Positions 47,003-57,072 of a stretch of DNA of 64,000 bases are shown in pieces. Within the stretch, counting starts at the first letter, position 1. Each line of letters begins with the position of its first letter. The stretch comes from G963663735 sp963663735 (GTDB lineage Bacteria; Acidobacteriota; UBA6911; RPQK01; JAPXNP01): the NCBI GenBank assembly GCA_963663735.2, contig CAXXHN010000001.1:2108001-2172000 (forward strand), read 5' to 3'. Made by a program: the position numbers and the translations under genes. The notes below the pieces were generated by a model. That model had not been told where the DNA came from. It saw only the letters and a program-made list of their open reading frames with translations, and ran no database searches.

Positions 47003-48767
47003 CTAATCAAACATAACATCCGACCTGATTGTTGGCGCTATAGCAGACATATAGCTGAGGGAACGGTCTTCAAATAGCTGCTGGCCTGCGATGGGCTGGT
47101 CACTTTTGATCCTGACATAACCTCCGTGCAGTACTTCTAACTCAGGCCAGATGTCCGGATCCGTTAGAGTTCTAGCAATCCTTTGACCAGGGTCAAGGAT
47201 CAGGACCTTTTCCGCGACCTTATCACCATAGATCCCGAAGGCCTTAATTTGCACAGCAGCGGTTGCCCAGGGCCAAGTCGGTTTCTCCGATATTGGTAAC
47301 TACCACCTCGGTGTAATATCCAGGAGCCTGTTTCCAGGCCGGGATAAAGGCCCGGGAAAGGGTTCCGGACACAGCTGAGGCCGTGCCACTGTAGGCACTG
47401 TACAGTTCGTTTTGGTTATATCTGTGCTTCCGGGTAACCGTATTTAGCTTGAATGTATATTCAACTCCCGGTTCAAGGTTGGAGACCCTGAATGAATCAA
47501 CTGCCTTGTTATGGGTCATTCCACCATAAAGAAACTCTTCGTCACCCGCGCCTCGGTAAAAAATCTGATACCCCCCTAGGCCATCTGTGTAGGAGATTGG
47601 GTCCCAGGATACCTCTATCCGGTTTTCAGGAATTCCTGAGTCTGAAACAGCGGCAGCGCGGATGTTTTCAGGGGGCAGAGTCTGGGTGGAAATAAACTTG
47701 CCGTCATGCTTTTGCTCCATCGCGGCCAGGACATCTGAATTTAAGGCATATAGGCGGTTGAATTTCAAGTTTGTATAGAATGGAGGGTCTGTAAGGAAGT
47801 CCGGCAGGTCACCGGAAAGGTTGTTTGAGTCGAGGAAAAGCTCCTTAAGCCTGCCCAGGTTGCCAAGTTCCTGGGGAACCTGCCCGCTCAGGCAATTGTT
47901 CTGCAGGAATAACACCTCGAGATCGAACAGGTTTCCCAGTTCAGGAGGAATTGAACCGGATAGTTTATTGTTGCGGAAAGATAACTGGATCAGCTGGGAC
48001 AGTCTGCCCAGCTCAGGAGGAATTGGTCCTGACAGGTCGTTGCTGGCGAAATTCAGGTATTCGAGACTGCCCAGGTTTCCCAGTTCAGGGGGAATATTAC
48101 CGTTCAGTTTGTTGCCAAAAGCGGACAACATCGTAAGCTCGCCCAGTCGGCCTAATTCTGGAGGGATTTCACCACTCAGATCATTGTATTCGAGCTCTAG
48201 CCATTCAAGCCAGGTCAGGTTACCCAGTTCCGGGGGGATTAGCCCCTCCAATTGATTGCTGTGCAGCTTCAGGTTAACAAGGTTGGTTATGTTACCCAGT
48301 TCAGGAGGGATTGGGCCGGTAAGGTTATTCTCATATAGGCTTAATCGCTCCAGGTTGACCAGCTTACCCAGTTCAGGAGGGATAGAACCGGTTAAATCAT
48401 TCCGGCTCAGAGTTAATCCCCTTAAATTGCCCAGGTTGCCCAGTTCGGGAGGGATTGGGCCGGTAAGTCCGTTTGATTCGCGAATAATATGTGTTATATG
48501 CCCGCCTTCAACATTAACACCCTCCCAGTCATTGACCGGTTCAGTGGTCAGCCAATTGGCGCTGTCTTTCCACTGGGGGCCTCCGGTTCCGTTGTACAGG
48601 GCATAGAGAGCCTGGCATTCCTCATCGGGAATGCCGTTGCATGTCTGGGCAAAAGCAGGAACAAATGGGATTGTGATTAATAAAAATAAGAAAAGCACCT
48701 CCTGTTTTAAGGAGGCACTGGGGGGAAGGGCAGGCATAGACCGGTGTATTTCGTAGCGCACAGACAT
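47003..48767 (-). pseudogene. Plant-type leucine-rich-repeat surface protein, frameshifted
   Basis: From ATG 48767 (AAGGAAG site upstream): a signal peptide (LFLFLLITIPFVPAFAQ), a cap with GTGGPQWKDSANWL, nine full 24-residue LRRs of the form GxIPPELGxLxxLxxLxLxxNxLS, and a fibronectin-III-like domain. Near 47261 one extra base (G on the plus strand) shifts the frame to an early stop at 47244; the next frame resumes exactly (GNAAVQIKAFGIYGDKVAEK) and ends at 47003. So the intact protein would be about 587 residues. The change may be a real mutation, phase switch or assembly error. Likely role: surface adhesion or recognition. Confidence 0.8.
47814..48461 (-). repeat. Nine tandem 72-bp LRR units
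   Basis: 648 bases, exactly 9 x 72, without insertions. Each unit encodes one 24-residue repeat beginning G-x-(I/V)-P-x-E-L-G. The bases for PPELG (plus-strand CCCAGTTCAGGAGGAAT-like) are nearly identical in all units, while the rest varies. A tenth, partial unit (GDLPDFL) starts at 47813. Confidence 0.93.
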
Positions 48768-49215
48768 AATACTTCCTTTAAATGGATATTTAGAACTCAG
48801 TCCGGAGACCCTGGCTGAGGCAGCGAACTGTTGCCAAACCCAAATCATCCTTTGTTTCTAATATGATACTTGCCGGGTATTTAGCAAAGGCCTGAATTCA
48901 TCTATACCTTTTAGATCGCGTGTTTGTTTTCAGTCTACTCCGGGTTAAGTGTTTGTGTCTATGAAATAATTTAAACTACAAGATGATCTGGGGACAGAGG
49001 GCATGGCTCAGTGCTGCTTTGATTTAAATGTGACAGTTTTGCAGGGGTCGACAAGATAGGAACAGTGACTGAAGTTTTGGATTTCGGATTTCGAAAATCC
49101 CGCGGGGAGATACGAGGTGGTGAGGTCCTTCTGAAAAGCGGTAATCTGTCAAAGCACGTGACAAGAAAGTTGCCGGAAGTGAACTGAAAATCCAGCTTCC
49201 GGCACCATTTCCATG
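48768..49215. other. Intergenic, no gene seen except a terminator
   Basis: About 450 bases upstream of the LRR gene and downstream of the surA-like gene. No gene is supported. It holds the hairpin at 49171-49204. Confidence 0.5.
49171..49204 (-). terminator. Hairpin after the surA-like gene
   Basis: TGCCGGAAG (49171-49179) and CTTCCGGCA (49196-49204) pair perfectly 11 bases after the stop of the last gene in the nine-gene block; a T-rich stretch (CTTTCTTG on the minus strand) follows. Probable terminator of the block. Confidence 0.6.
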
Positions 49216-50259
49216 CTAGATCAGTCCCGAGAGGTCATACTCTTCAGTGTATTTAGGATTAATATGGATATAGCTTTCGGTAATGAGTTTCAGTGTATAC
49301 TCTTCCAGTTCAGGTCCTGCTTTGATTTCGTACAAGGCCTCTGAAATCTGGGGACGGACTTCCTTCAGAGATTTGAGAACCGGGGGTGTTCTTTCCAGGA
49401 CCTTTACGATCTGGTAGCCGAAACTGGCTTCTATGATGTCACTGTATGTGCCGACATCAATTGAGAATACTATATTTGACAATACTTCGTTGACAGATCC
49501 TTCCTGGAATTCTCCGATCACTCCTCCCTGGTCCGCTGTCGGGCCATCGGAATATTGTTTCGCGAGTTCCTCAAAAGGAGTATTTTTCAGTTGTTCCAGG
49601 ATTGTCTCGGCTTGTTTTTTGACCGCGGCTTTATCCTTGCCTTCGGTAAGCAGTACAATTTCAGCCAGTTTAACCTTGCCTTTTTCGGTAAAGTTTTCTT
49701 TGTGCTCTTCGTAGTAGGCTTCAACCTCAGGAGTAAGCAAAGTGATCTTGGAGTAGACAAACTGGTTTATCATTGAACGGATAATCATCTGCTCCCGGAT
49801 ACTGCGCCGGTACTGGGCCAGTGAACTTCCCCTTTGTTTGAAGTATTCATCAATCACATCCAGGCTTGCCACCCCTGATTCTTTCCTTACATTCTCTATA
49901 TACATATCCACATCTTGGTCAATCTCATCAGAGACACCCAGTTCTTCTGCTTTTTGAACGATGATTTTGTTGGTTATCATGGTTCCCAGCAGAGATTTTT
50001 TCATCTTCTCGAATTCACCTTCCCGTTTCGTCACATCCTTGATGTTCTGGTCAACATCCATCTTCAGGCGGTTCAGTGATTCCTGGAGATCGGTAAGGGT
50101 AATAATTTCATCATTTACCTTTGCCACGATTTCATCCAGAACCAATGGACCGTCCTCTGTCTCTGTAGGTGTCTGGGCGCTGACATTTTCAGTTATTCCA
50201 GGAAGAAGGGCAAGGAGGAGCAGGCCCATGTAAATATGATGAATTGTTCTAACTGTCAT
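49216..50259 (-). CDS. SurA-like periplasmic peptidyl-prolyl isomerase
   Basis: 347 residues from ATG 50259: a signal peptide (YMGLLLLALLPGITENVSA), a SurA_N-type helical chaperone domain (EIVAKVNDEIITLTDLQESL), and one parvulin domain (about 200-300, with KVKLAEIVLL, FEELAKQYSDGPTADQGG and FGYQIVKVLE). It folds outer-membrane proteins in the periplasm. E. coli SurA has two parvulin domains; this has one. Its start overlaps the end of the upstream isomerase gene by 11 bases, so the two are translated together. Confidence 0.87.
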   Translation of the reverse strand: MTVRTIHHIYMGLLLLALLPGITENVSAQTPTETEDGPLVLDEIVAKVNDEIITLTDLQESLNRLKMDVDQNIKDVTKREGEFEKMKKSLLGTMITNKIIVQKAEELGVSDEIDQDVDMYIENVRKESGVASLDVIDEYFKQRGSSLAQYRRSIREQMIIRSMINQFVYSKITLLTPEVEAYYEEHKENFTEKGKVKLAEIVLLTEGKDKAAVKKQAETILEQLKNTPFEELAKQYSDGPTADQGGVIGEFQEGSVNEVLSNIVFSIDVGTYSDIIEASFGYQIVKVLERTPPVLKSLKEVRPQISEALYEIKAGPELEEYTLKLITESYIHINPKYTEEYDLSGLI

Positions 50260-51205
50260 TTTGATCAAAACTATACTCCTTTGAATCAACAGGAAAATTT
50301 GATTCATATATTGTAATCGAATATTGCTCCATTAGTGAATTAATATACTCTTCTGTCTGGAGGCGTTCCTTCCGTGCCGCGATCCTCTGGAATATTTCGG
50401 ACCTTACCTCATGGAATTTATACTGGTGACTCGGAATCCATTCCTCCATGTAAAACAGGTGATAACCATGTGATGACTGGAAAGGATCACTTATCTCTCC
50501 TGGTTTCAGGGAGAATATCACTTTATCAAATTCTTCGGGGAGGTCACCCTTTTGGAAGAAACCAAGATCTCCTTCCGCTTCGGCTGTCGTTCCTCGCGAG
50601 AAGTCCCGGGCCATTTCTCTGAATTTTCTGGCGTCTCCGTTATTTATCCTGGCTTTCAGTTCTTCCGCCTGGTCGCGTTCATCGGTAAGAATCTCGATAA
50701 CATGAGCCTGGTCTCCCACCGTGAACCCTTCAATATTTTCATTATAGTAATTAATAAGTTCCTGGAGGGTTATATCCAGGTGGACATTGATCTCCTGTTT
50801 TAGCAGTTTCTGGACCTTGAGGTAATCTCTGATTATCGGCTCCATTTCCTGGGTAGATGTTTCTTCCTGGTTGACAGCCCATTCGCTCAGATAACGCTGT
50901 ACCTCTTCTTCGGGTATGGTTATTCCCACTTTTTCTGCTTCCTTGAGCAGCAGAATCTGGGTCAGGTATTCGTCAAAGAGTTTTCTCGTTGAGATGTCAC
51001 CCACACCTTCCAGGTCCTCATCCATAAAAGATCGGAGATAGGGTATGAATTCAGATAAGAGAACCGGATTCTCATCTATTGTCGCCAGTACTATTTCTCT
51101 ATTGTTTCCTGATGATGATGGACCGCCCGCCGGGGTGGCGCAGGATGCAAGAAAACCACAGGCCAGTAATAATGCCACAATTGTTGTTAACGCAGATCTT
51201 TTCAT
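50249..51205 (-). CDS. PpiC/PrsA-like lipoprotein isomerase
   Basis: 318 residues with a lipoprotein signal (VALLLACGFLASC), a SurA_N-type chaperone region (FDEYLTQILLLKEAEKVGIT) and a single parvulin domain (QAHVIEILTDERDQAEELK, FREMARDFSRGTTAEAEGDLG, SSHGYHLFYMEEW). It is likely anchored in the periplasm and helps fold exported proteins. ATG 51205 overlaps the mfd stop (ATGA), and its 3' end overlaps the SurA-like gene. Confidence 0.88.
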   Translation of the reverse strand: MKRSALTTIVALLLACGFLASCATPAGGPSSSGNNREIVLATIDENPVLLSEFIPYLRSFMDEDLEGVGDISTRKLFDEYLTQILLLKEAEKVGITIPEEEVQRYLSEWAVNQEETSTQEMEPIIRDYLKVQKLLKQEINVHLDITLQELINYYNENIEGFTVGDQAHVIEILTDERDQAEELKARINNGDARKFREMARDFSRGTTAEAEGDLGFFQKGDLPEEFDKVIFSLKPGEISDPFQSSHGYHLFYMEEWIPSHQYKFHEVRSEIFQRIAARKERLQTEEYINSLMEQYSITIYESNFPVDSKEYSFDQNDS

Positions 51206-54200
51206 CCGGATAAACCTTTAAACAAGATCCTGATCTCATTAAAAATGTCGGCGTTTTCGGTATTTTTCAGTTCAAGAGAAATCGCCATATTCCTGGAAAT
51301 ACTGATATTGTCTCTGGCATCGGCAAGCGACAGAACAATATCAGCAGTGACCGGGGTGTCTTTGTGGAAACTCACAGTCAGGTGTTTACCTTTTCGCTCC
51401 ACAGCGGTAATTCCCAGTTCCCTGGCAATAATTCGTATTGTCGCATATTCAAACAGATTTGTTACAGATTTAGGGTACCTACCAAAACGATCGATGGTTT
51501 CTTCGCTGATTGTGTTCAATTCATTGAGATTTGAAACAGAGGATATTCTTTTGTAAAGCCAGAGCCGGGTGCTGGGATCATCGATATAGTGTTCCGGGAT
51601 ATTGATATCCAGTTTAAGGTCTACTGTTGTCCTGAAATCTTCCACATAGTCTGCATCGGTCAGGCTGCTGACCGCTTCCCGAAGCAGCTTGGTATAAAGG
51701 TCAAACCCTATTGCTGCTATGTGGCCGCTTTGCTGTCCCCCCAGGAGATTCCCCGCTCCCCTGATCTCCAGGTCCATCGCGGCCAGGCGGAAACCTGAGC
51801 CCAGGTCACTGAAATCCCTGATCGCGGCCAGTCGTTTCCCGGCATCAGGAGACTGCCTGTCAATTTTTGGAGCCAGGAGATAGGCATAAGCTCGACGATC
51901 GGATCTTCCGATCCTCCCCCTCAGCTGATATAACTGGGAGAGCCCGAAACAATGAGCCTGGTTGATAATCATGGTATTGGCCCTTGATATGTCGAGCCCG
52001 TTTTCAATGATCGTGGTGCAGACCATGACATCGTGTCTGTACTGAAGAAAATCGAGCATGGTATCTTCGAGCGTTTTTTCCTTCATCTGTCCATGCGCCA
52101 CGCATATTCGGGCTTCAGGCACAAAAGACTGAATCTTTCTGGCCAGTGAATATATGGTTTTCACTTCGTTGTGGACAAAGAATGTCTGTCCGTTTCGTTT
52201 CATTTCCAGGTCAATGGCACTTCGTATCAGCCTTTCAGAAAAATCAGTGACCACTGTATGGATGGAGAGGCGGTCTTTGGGGGGAGTTTCAATGATCGAA
52301 AGATCACGAATTCCTACCAGTGACATGTTGAGGGTCCTGGGTATCGGAGTGGCAGAGAGAGTCAAAACATCCACCTGGACTTTCAGGTTCTTCAGCTTCT
52401 CCTTATGCGCGACCCCGAATCTTTGCTCTTCATCAATGATGATGAGGCCGAGGTCATGAAACTTAATATCCTTGGAGAGTAGGCGATGGGTTCCGATCAG
52501 GATATCAACAAGGCCCAGTTCAGACTTTTCAATTATGTCTTTCTGGCTGCTTTTAGGGACAAAGCGGCTCAGCATTTCAATATTCACCGGAAAACCTGAA
52601 AATCTTTCCCTGAACGTATGCAGATGCTGAAATGCCAGCACTGTTGTGGGAGCCAGTATGGCTACCTGTTTCCCGCTGTTAACCGCCTTGAAAGCGGCCC
52701 TCATTGCCACCTCGGTCTTGCCGTATCCCACATCCCCGCAAACCAGGCGGTCCATCGGTTCAGGTGACTCCATGTCGTTTTTGATCGCCTCAATCGAACT
52801 GGCCTGGTCCTCTGTAAGCTGGAACGGGAAAGCATCCTCGAATTCCCGGGTTAAGGCATCATCCTGTGCATGGGAAAAGCCACCGGATACTTCACGCCTG
52901 GCATAAAGTTTGATCAGGCTTTCAGCCATGTCCTGTATGGATTTTTTTACCTTCTGTTTGGTCTTCTCCCAGGAAGTTCCTCCCAGGCGGTCCAGCCGGG
53001 GGGGTACTTCTCCTCCTCCCGAGTACTTTTGCAGGATGTCGAGTCGATCCACGGGGACATACAGCTTGTCATCATTGATGTAGGAAATGACTACAAATTC
53101 ATTGGCCTCATTTCCTATGCCCAGTCTCTTCAGTCCTTTAAACACTCCGATACCGTGATCAGCATGGACAATCAGGCTGCCCGGTTCCATATCCCTGAAA
53201 TCGGGAAGGAAACGGTCTATCCGGTTGCCGGAAGGATCCTTGCGGCGGACACCTTCCCCTGATTTTTTTTTGCCGAAGACCTCGGAGTCAGACAGGACAT
53301 GTAATCCCTGGTCAGGAAGGTAGAACCCCTGCTGGATCCATCCCTTAATCACACAACTACCAATTTCAAGGGCACCGGGGAAGCCGTCCCGGTACCAGGG
53401 CAGGGCTACTTCATATTCTGAGGCGATCTCAACCAGCCGCTCGGCCAGTCCGGTTGAAGGCATTACGAAAACAGTAGTTTCGCCTTTTTTCCCGGTTGTT
53501 TCCAGGTCGCGCAGCAGGTCTTTGAAATTACTGTTATAGATTCTTTCCGGCTGGAAAAAGAGTCGAGTGGTTTCACGTTCAGCATAATTTTCAGAAGAGT
53601 AGGCGGAAAAGGAAAACGAGCATTCAGCTACTTGTTTCTTCCACCATCCCAGAGGTTTCATTAGTTTAGCCGGAGGGAGTGAGAGCAGGCCGTCTTTAGA
53701 GCAGGACTTATGCTCCTCTGCCGCCTGATTCAGGATTTTAATTCCTTTTTCAAGGGCTTCCGCGGATTCGGAAACTATGAGTTCTGGTGTCGCCTGGAAA
53801 TAATCAATGAGGCTGACTTGATCTGGATAAAGTACCGGGAAGAGGAATTCAAATCCGTTAAACAGCTCCTTCAGCCCTGTAAAGTTATGTTTCTCCTCCA
53901 GGTCTTCAGCGAACTTCACTTTTTTCCAATATTCAAAGGAAAAGGTATTCCATTTTTCCAGGTCCTCATCAGGCACGATGATCTCCCTGACCGGAACAAT
54001 ATCGCAAGAGTGAAGCATTTTTACCGATCGCTGCGAAGACGGGTTGAATTCCCTGATCGAATCAATCTCATCTCCGAAGAAATCTATGCGGAGAGGGTTT
54101 TCCCTGGATGTAGAAAAAACATCCACTATGCTTCCCCTGGTTGAAAAGGTGCCGGTTTCAGACACCGAATCAGCCCTGGTATAACCAATGTCCCGTAGAT

Positions 54201-54639
54201 TGGAGACCAGTTTGTCCGGTTCGGCCGTCAATCCGGTTTCCAGGTGTATGCAGTGACTGAAGAGGCGTGCCGGAGGAGGCAGCAGGGTCAGCAGTGATTT
54301 AACAGTGGTAAGCACAACTCCGTTGAAACCTGAACAGAGCTGCCACAAGGCAAGGGCCCTCCTGACCGAAGTGCTTGGATGAGGCGATAATCCCTGGTAA
54401 TAACTGGACTCAATTTCAGGAAAGATCAGCACCGGGAGGGAATCATCCCCGGATGTAAAGAAGGTAGCCAGTTCCTGGGCAGCCCTTTCGCAGGAACTGT
54501 TATCAGGAAGCACCCAGAGCAGAGGGCTGGTTTCTGAACATGCCAGGAGTGAAACAAGGAAGGCCGTTTCAGAATTGCCGGTCCCCTCGACATGTTTTGA
54601 TTTCTTCAGTTTTTCAACAATTGAAGAAAAACGCTGCAT
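51202..54639 (-). CDS. mfd: Transcription-repair coupling factor
   Basis: 1145 residues, full length for Mfd. It removes RNA polymerase stalled at DNA damage and recruits UvrA. Seen in order: UvrB-like N-terminal module (LSPHPSTSVRRALALWQL), the RNA-polymerase-interacting domain (PGSLIVHADHGIGVFKGL, then EFVVISYINDDKLYVPVDRL), RecG-type helicase motifs with GDVGYGKT at 635-642 (Walker A), IIDEEQRFGV (Walker B), TLSATPIPRTLNM and QLRGRIGRSDR, and the C-terminal TRCF domain. It starts 5 bases after rfaE2. Confidence 0.97.
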   Translation of the reverse strand: MQRFSSIVEKLKKSKHVEGTGNSETAFLVSLLACSETSPLLWVLPDNSSCERAAQELATFFTSGDDSLPVLIFPEIESSYYQGLSPHPSTSVRRALALWQLCSGFNGVVLTTVKSLLTLLPPPARLFSHCIHLETGLTAEPDKLVSNLRDIGYTRADSVSETGTFSTRGSIVDVFSTSRENPLRIDFFGDEIDSIREFNPSSQRSVKMLHSCDIVPVREIIVPDEDLEKWNTFSFEYWKKVKFAEDLEEKHNFTGLKELFNGFEFLFPVLYPDQVSLIDYFQATPELIVSESAEALEKGIKILNQAAEEHKSCSKDGLLSLPPAKLMKPLGWWKKQVAECSFSFSAYSSENYAERETTRLFFQPERIYNSNFKDLLRDLETTGKKGETTVFVMPSTGLAERLVEIASEYEVALPWYRDGFPGALEIGSCVIKGWIQQGFYLPDQGLHVLSDSEVFGKKKSGEGVRRKDPSGNRIDRFLPDFRDMEPGSLIVHADHGIGVFKGLKRLGIGNEANEFVVISYINDDKLYVPVDRLDILQKYSGGGEVPPRLDRLGGTSWEKTKQKVKKSIQDMAESLIKLYARREVSGGFSHAQDDALTREFEDAFPFQLTEDQASSIEAIKNDMESPEPMDRLVCGDVGYGKTEVAMRAAFKAVNSGKQVAILAPTTVLAFQHLHTFRERFSGFPVNIEMLSRFVPKSSQKDIIEKSELGLVDILIGTHRLLSKDIKFHDLGLIIIDEEQRFGVAHKEKLKNLKVQVDVLTLSATPIPRTLNMSLVGIRDLSIIETPPKDRLSIHTVVTDFSERLIRSAIDLEMKRNGQTFFVHNEVKTIYSLARKIQSFVPEARICVAHGQMKEKTLEDTMLDFLQYRHDVMVCTTIIENGLDISRANTMIINQAHCFGLSQLYQLRGRIGRSDRRAYAYLLAPKIDRQSPDAGKRLAAIRDFSDLGSGFRLAAMDLEIRGAGNLLGGQQSGHIAAIGFDLYTKLLREAVSSLTDADYVEDFRTTVDLKLDINIPEHYIDDPSTRLWLYKRISSVSNLNELNTISEETIDRFGRYPKSVTNLFEYATIRIIARELGITAVERKGKHLTVSFHKDTPVTADIVLSLADARDNISISRNMAISLELKNTENADIFNEIRILFKGLSG

Positions 54640-54644
54640 AATGG

Positions 54645-55175
54645 TTATTCTGAAAATCCAGATTCCCTGGTTAAAGCGGCTGTTTCAATTTTTCTGATGA
54701 CCCCGGATGTTGAAAAACCTGCTTCGAATTTGATGTTCATGACCATACCGCCATGTTTCTCTACTGTTTCCCTGCCCACTATCTGGTCTTTCGGCCAGTC
54801 TCCGCCCTTGACCAGAACTCCGGGGATAAGTTCATCTATAATCTCCTGGGGAGTGTCTTCTGAGAAGGTTGTGACAAAATCCACACAATGCAGGGCGGCA
54901 AGAACTTCGCACCTTGACCTTTCATCCATCACCGGGCGGTCGGGACCCTTGAGACGCTTTACAGATTCGTCCGAATTAAGCGCGACTACCAGAAAGTCCC
55001 CCCATGATTTGGCTTCTTCCAGGTATTTCACGTGCCCGGGATGCAGGAGATCAAAACAGCCGTTGGTAAAAACAACCACTTTGCCCGCTTCTTTCAGTTT
55101 TTTGATTTCGAGACCAAGTTCTTGCCTGGTTTTAATTTTTAAAGAAGCACGTATTACTTGATTCTGTTTGAACAT
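54645..55175 (-). CDS. rfaE2: ADP-heptose synthase adenylyltransferase domain (RfaE2)
   Basis: 176 residues of the nucleotidyltransferase superfamily. FTNGCFDLLHPGHVKYLEEA holds the HxGH ATP site, and LKGPDRPVMDERSRCEVL and VKGGDWPKDQIVG match RfaE2. It makes ADP-D-glycero-beta-D-manno-heptose from the 1-phosphate, for the LPS inner core. The kinase half (RfaE1) is not fused and not in this window. Starts at 55175, 55205 and 55223 are all possible; the family pattern begins near the KTRQELG helix, and I take 55175. The mfd gene follows after 5 bases. Confidence 0.88.
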   Translation of the reverse strand: MFKQNQVIRASLKIKTRQELGLEIKKLKEAGKVVVFTNGCFDLLHPGHVKYLEEAKSWGDFLVVALNSDESVKRLKGPDRPVMDERSRCEVLAALHCVDFVTTFSEDTPQEIIDELIPGVLVKGGDWPKDQIVGRETVEKHGGMVMNIKFEAGFSTSGVIRKIETAALTRESGFSE

Positions 55176-55297
55176 AACTGTTTGTTTCTGTGAAAGTTTC
55201 TGCATCCGGATAAGTGGAATCATCCAACAGTATAACAGGTGGATATGCTTCGGGAGAATCCCGGTTTTCAGTTTGGATCTGTTCGCAATGAATGACC

Positions 55298-56236
55298 CTA
55301 AGATTCTTTTCTGAGAGTGATCTTGACAGTATTCGGCCTGATTGCCTCCAGCCTTACTATATCAGTGTATTCATCCGGTATTGATATGTCGGGTACGACC
55401 TCCTGAGTCTCCCCTTCCGGCTGCTCATCGCTAACCGAGACAAAGGCTCTGAAAAGCTCTGGATTGATTCTTCCTTCCCAGGATGCAGGCTTGGAAACTG
55501 TAATCTCAACTGTCCGATAGTTGATCCGGGAAATTCTTTCTTCATTTTCTGCAGGTCTGACCGGAACCCTGAACTTGACTTCATCCCGTTCTTCTTCGAT
55601 GTTAACCACGACATCCACTGAGCTGGTCTCTTCAATGCGGATACTTATGTCGTCCAGATCCAGGTTTACCGTCTGGGTAAATGTCTCGTTTTTGTCTGAA
55701 ATATCAATAGTTTCAGTTCCGGCTGAAGTGATTTTTTCTATTTTTGATTGCGGGCCGCTGATCAGGATTTCGCCTGGATAAACCGCAATGGAACCGACGG
55801 TATAACCCTTGGCCGGCTGGCCGACAATGTCTGGGTTGACTTTTACCAGTTTGCGTCTTGTTTTTTCAAACTGGAGGCGAAGCCTGCGCTGTTCAAAATC
55901 CCCGGAAGATGTGCCGCTGGGCAGGTTTTTAATGTTTTCTTCGGTCAGGGGCAGCACAGCAATGCCTGGTTGCGCGTTACGCAGGTCAACTACCAGGGAC
56001 AGCGATTTTTCATCCAGCCTGGCTGAACCCTGCTTGGTAATAAGCACGTTCACTGATTTGGGATAATCGTTAACTATCTCCAGGTCTCTGGGCATGTTGG
56101 TGAATTCAATCGGAATGGCTACGGTAGTCTGGACTTCATTCTGGCCTGAAGTCTGGAACCAGAGAAGGCAGGCCAGGACCAGAGCGAATAGTTTCAACGG
56201 GAGGTTATTCAGGAATATTTTCTTAAACAGGTTCAT
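55298..56236 (-). CDS. cdaR: YbbR-domain protein, c-di-AMP cyclase regulator
   Basis: 312 residues: one N-terminal membrane helix (LPLKLFALVLACLLWFQT) then YbbR-like beta domains, of which two are clear (VAIPIEFTNMPRDLEIVNDY, and VNPDIVGQPAKGYTVGSI with VYPGEILISGP) and a third less so. CdaR binds CdaA and tunes its activity. Its ATG overlaps the cdaA stop (ATGA), the standard arrangement. Confidence 0.88.
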   Translation of the reverse strand: MNLFKKIFLNNLPLKLFALVLACLLWFQTSGQNEVQTTVAIPIEFTNMPRDLEIVNDYPKSVNVLITKQGSARLDEKSLSLVVDLRNAQPGIAVLPLTEENIKNLPSGTSSGDFEQRRLRLQFEKTRRKLVKVNPDIVGQPAKGYTVGSIAVYPGEILISGPQSKIEKITSAGTETIDISDKNETFTQTVNLDLDDISIRIEETSSVDVVVNIEEERDEVKFRVPVRPAENEERISRINYRTVEITVSKPASWEGRINPELFRAFVSVSDEQPEGETQEVVPDISIPDEYTDIVRLEAIRPNTVKITLRKES

Positions 56237-57072
56237 GATCGCCTCGTTAAAACGCCTAAAAACTTTCCAAGTATTCCGGAATAGTTAGTCTTTTTTTCCA
56301 GGTTGGTGCGGGTATTCTTGGTAGCATCCTTGAGGGCGGTCACGAGGCTCTCGCCGCTAAGGCCCCTCAGCATTTTCCCGCCTGTGACCATCGAAATTGT
56401 GCCGGTCTCTTCAGATACGACTACCACGATCGCATCAGTTTCTTCAGTTATGCCAATAGCGGCCCGGTGCCTGGTCCCCAGATTTTTACTCAGCATCGGA
56501 TTCCTGGTGAGGGGAAGAAAGCAGCCGGCTGCGGCAATCCTGGAATCTTTAATAATAACCGCGCCATCATGCATTGGGACTGATGGGTTGAATATTGTCA
56601 CAAGCAGGCTGGCCGAGATCATGGAATTGAGTTCAATTCCGGTTTCTATGTAGTTTCTGAGGCCGATGTCTCCTTCAATGATGACGAGCGCGCCGATTTT
56701 CTGGGATGCCAGAGAGGTAACGGCAGAGCCAATTTCCTCAATTATGTCGTCTTCAGTATGGGGCAGTAACCCGCCGAACAAACCGCCTTTGCCCAGTTCC
56801 GCCAGTCCTCTCCTGATTTCAGCCTGGAAAATTACGATAAGGGCGAAAACAAAATAAGTAAACAGATTGGAAAGCAGCCATTCTATGGTACGGAGTTCAA
56901 ACCACCTGGACAGGTAGTAGAGGAGCAGCAGGGTAGTCATGCCCAGTATCATCTGCCATCCCCTGGTCCCCTTGATAAAAAGCATCAACTGGTAAACAAG
57001 AATAGCTATAAGGGTTATTTCAAACAGGTCCCAGAAACCGGGCATTGAAATAGAATCCAGAATTTCCCTCAT
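56233..57072 (-). CDS. cdaA: Diadenylate cyclase CdaA
   Basis: 279 residues: three N-terminal membrane segments (LFEITLIAILVYQLMLFI, GMTTLLLLYYLS and LLSNLFTYFVFALIVIF) followed by a DAC domain with the catalytic DGA at 169-171 (MHDGAVII) and RHR at 201-203 (GTRHRAAIG). It makes c-di-AMP from two ATP, controlling ion and osmotic balance and envelope stress. It sits between folP (TAATG overlap) and cdaR (ATGA overlap). Confidence 0.95.
   Translation of the reverse strand: MREILDSISMPGFWDLFEITLIAILVYQLMLFIKGTRGWQMILGMTTLLLLYYLSRWFELRTIEWLLSNLFTYFVFALIVIFQAEIRRGLAELGKGGLFGGLLPHTEDDIIEEIGSAVTSLASQKIGALVIIEGDIGLRNYIETGIELNSMISASLLVTIFNPSVPMHDGAVIIKDSRIAAAGCFLPLTRNPMLSKNLGTRHRAAIGITEETDAIVVVVSEETGTISMVTGGKMLRGLSGESLVTALKDATKNTRTNLEKKTNYSGILGKFLGVLTRRS

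Noticed and set aside
47800..48470. Regular repeats that might be a CRISPR array
   Set aside because: The 72-bp period is an open coding frame of leucine-rich repeats with no spacer pattern.
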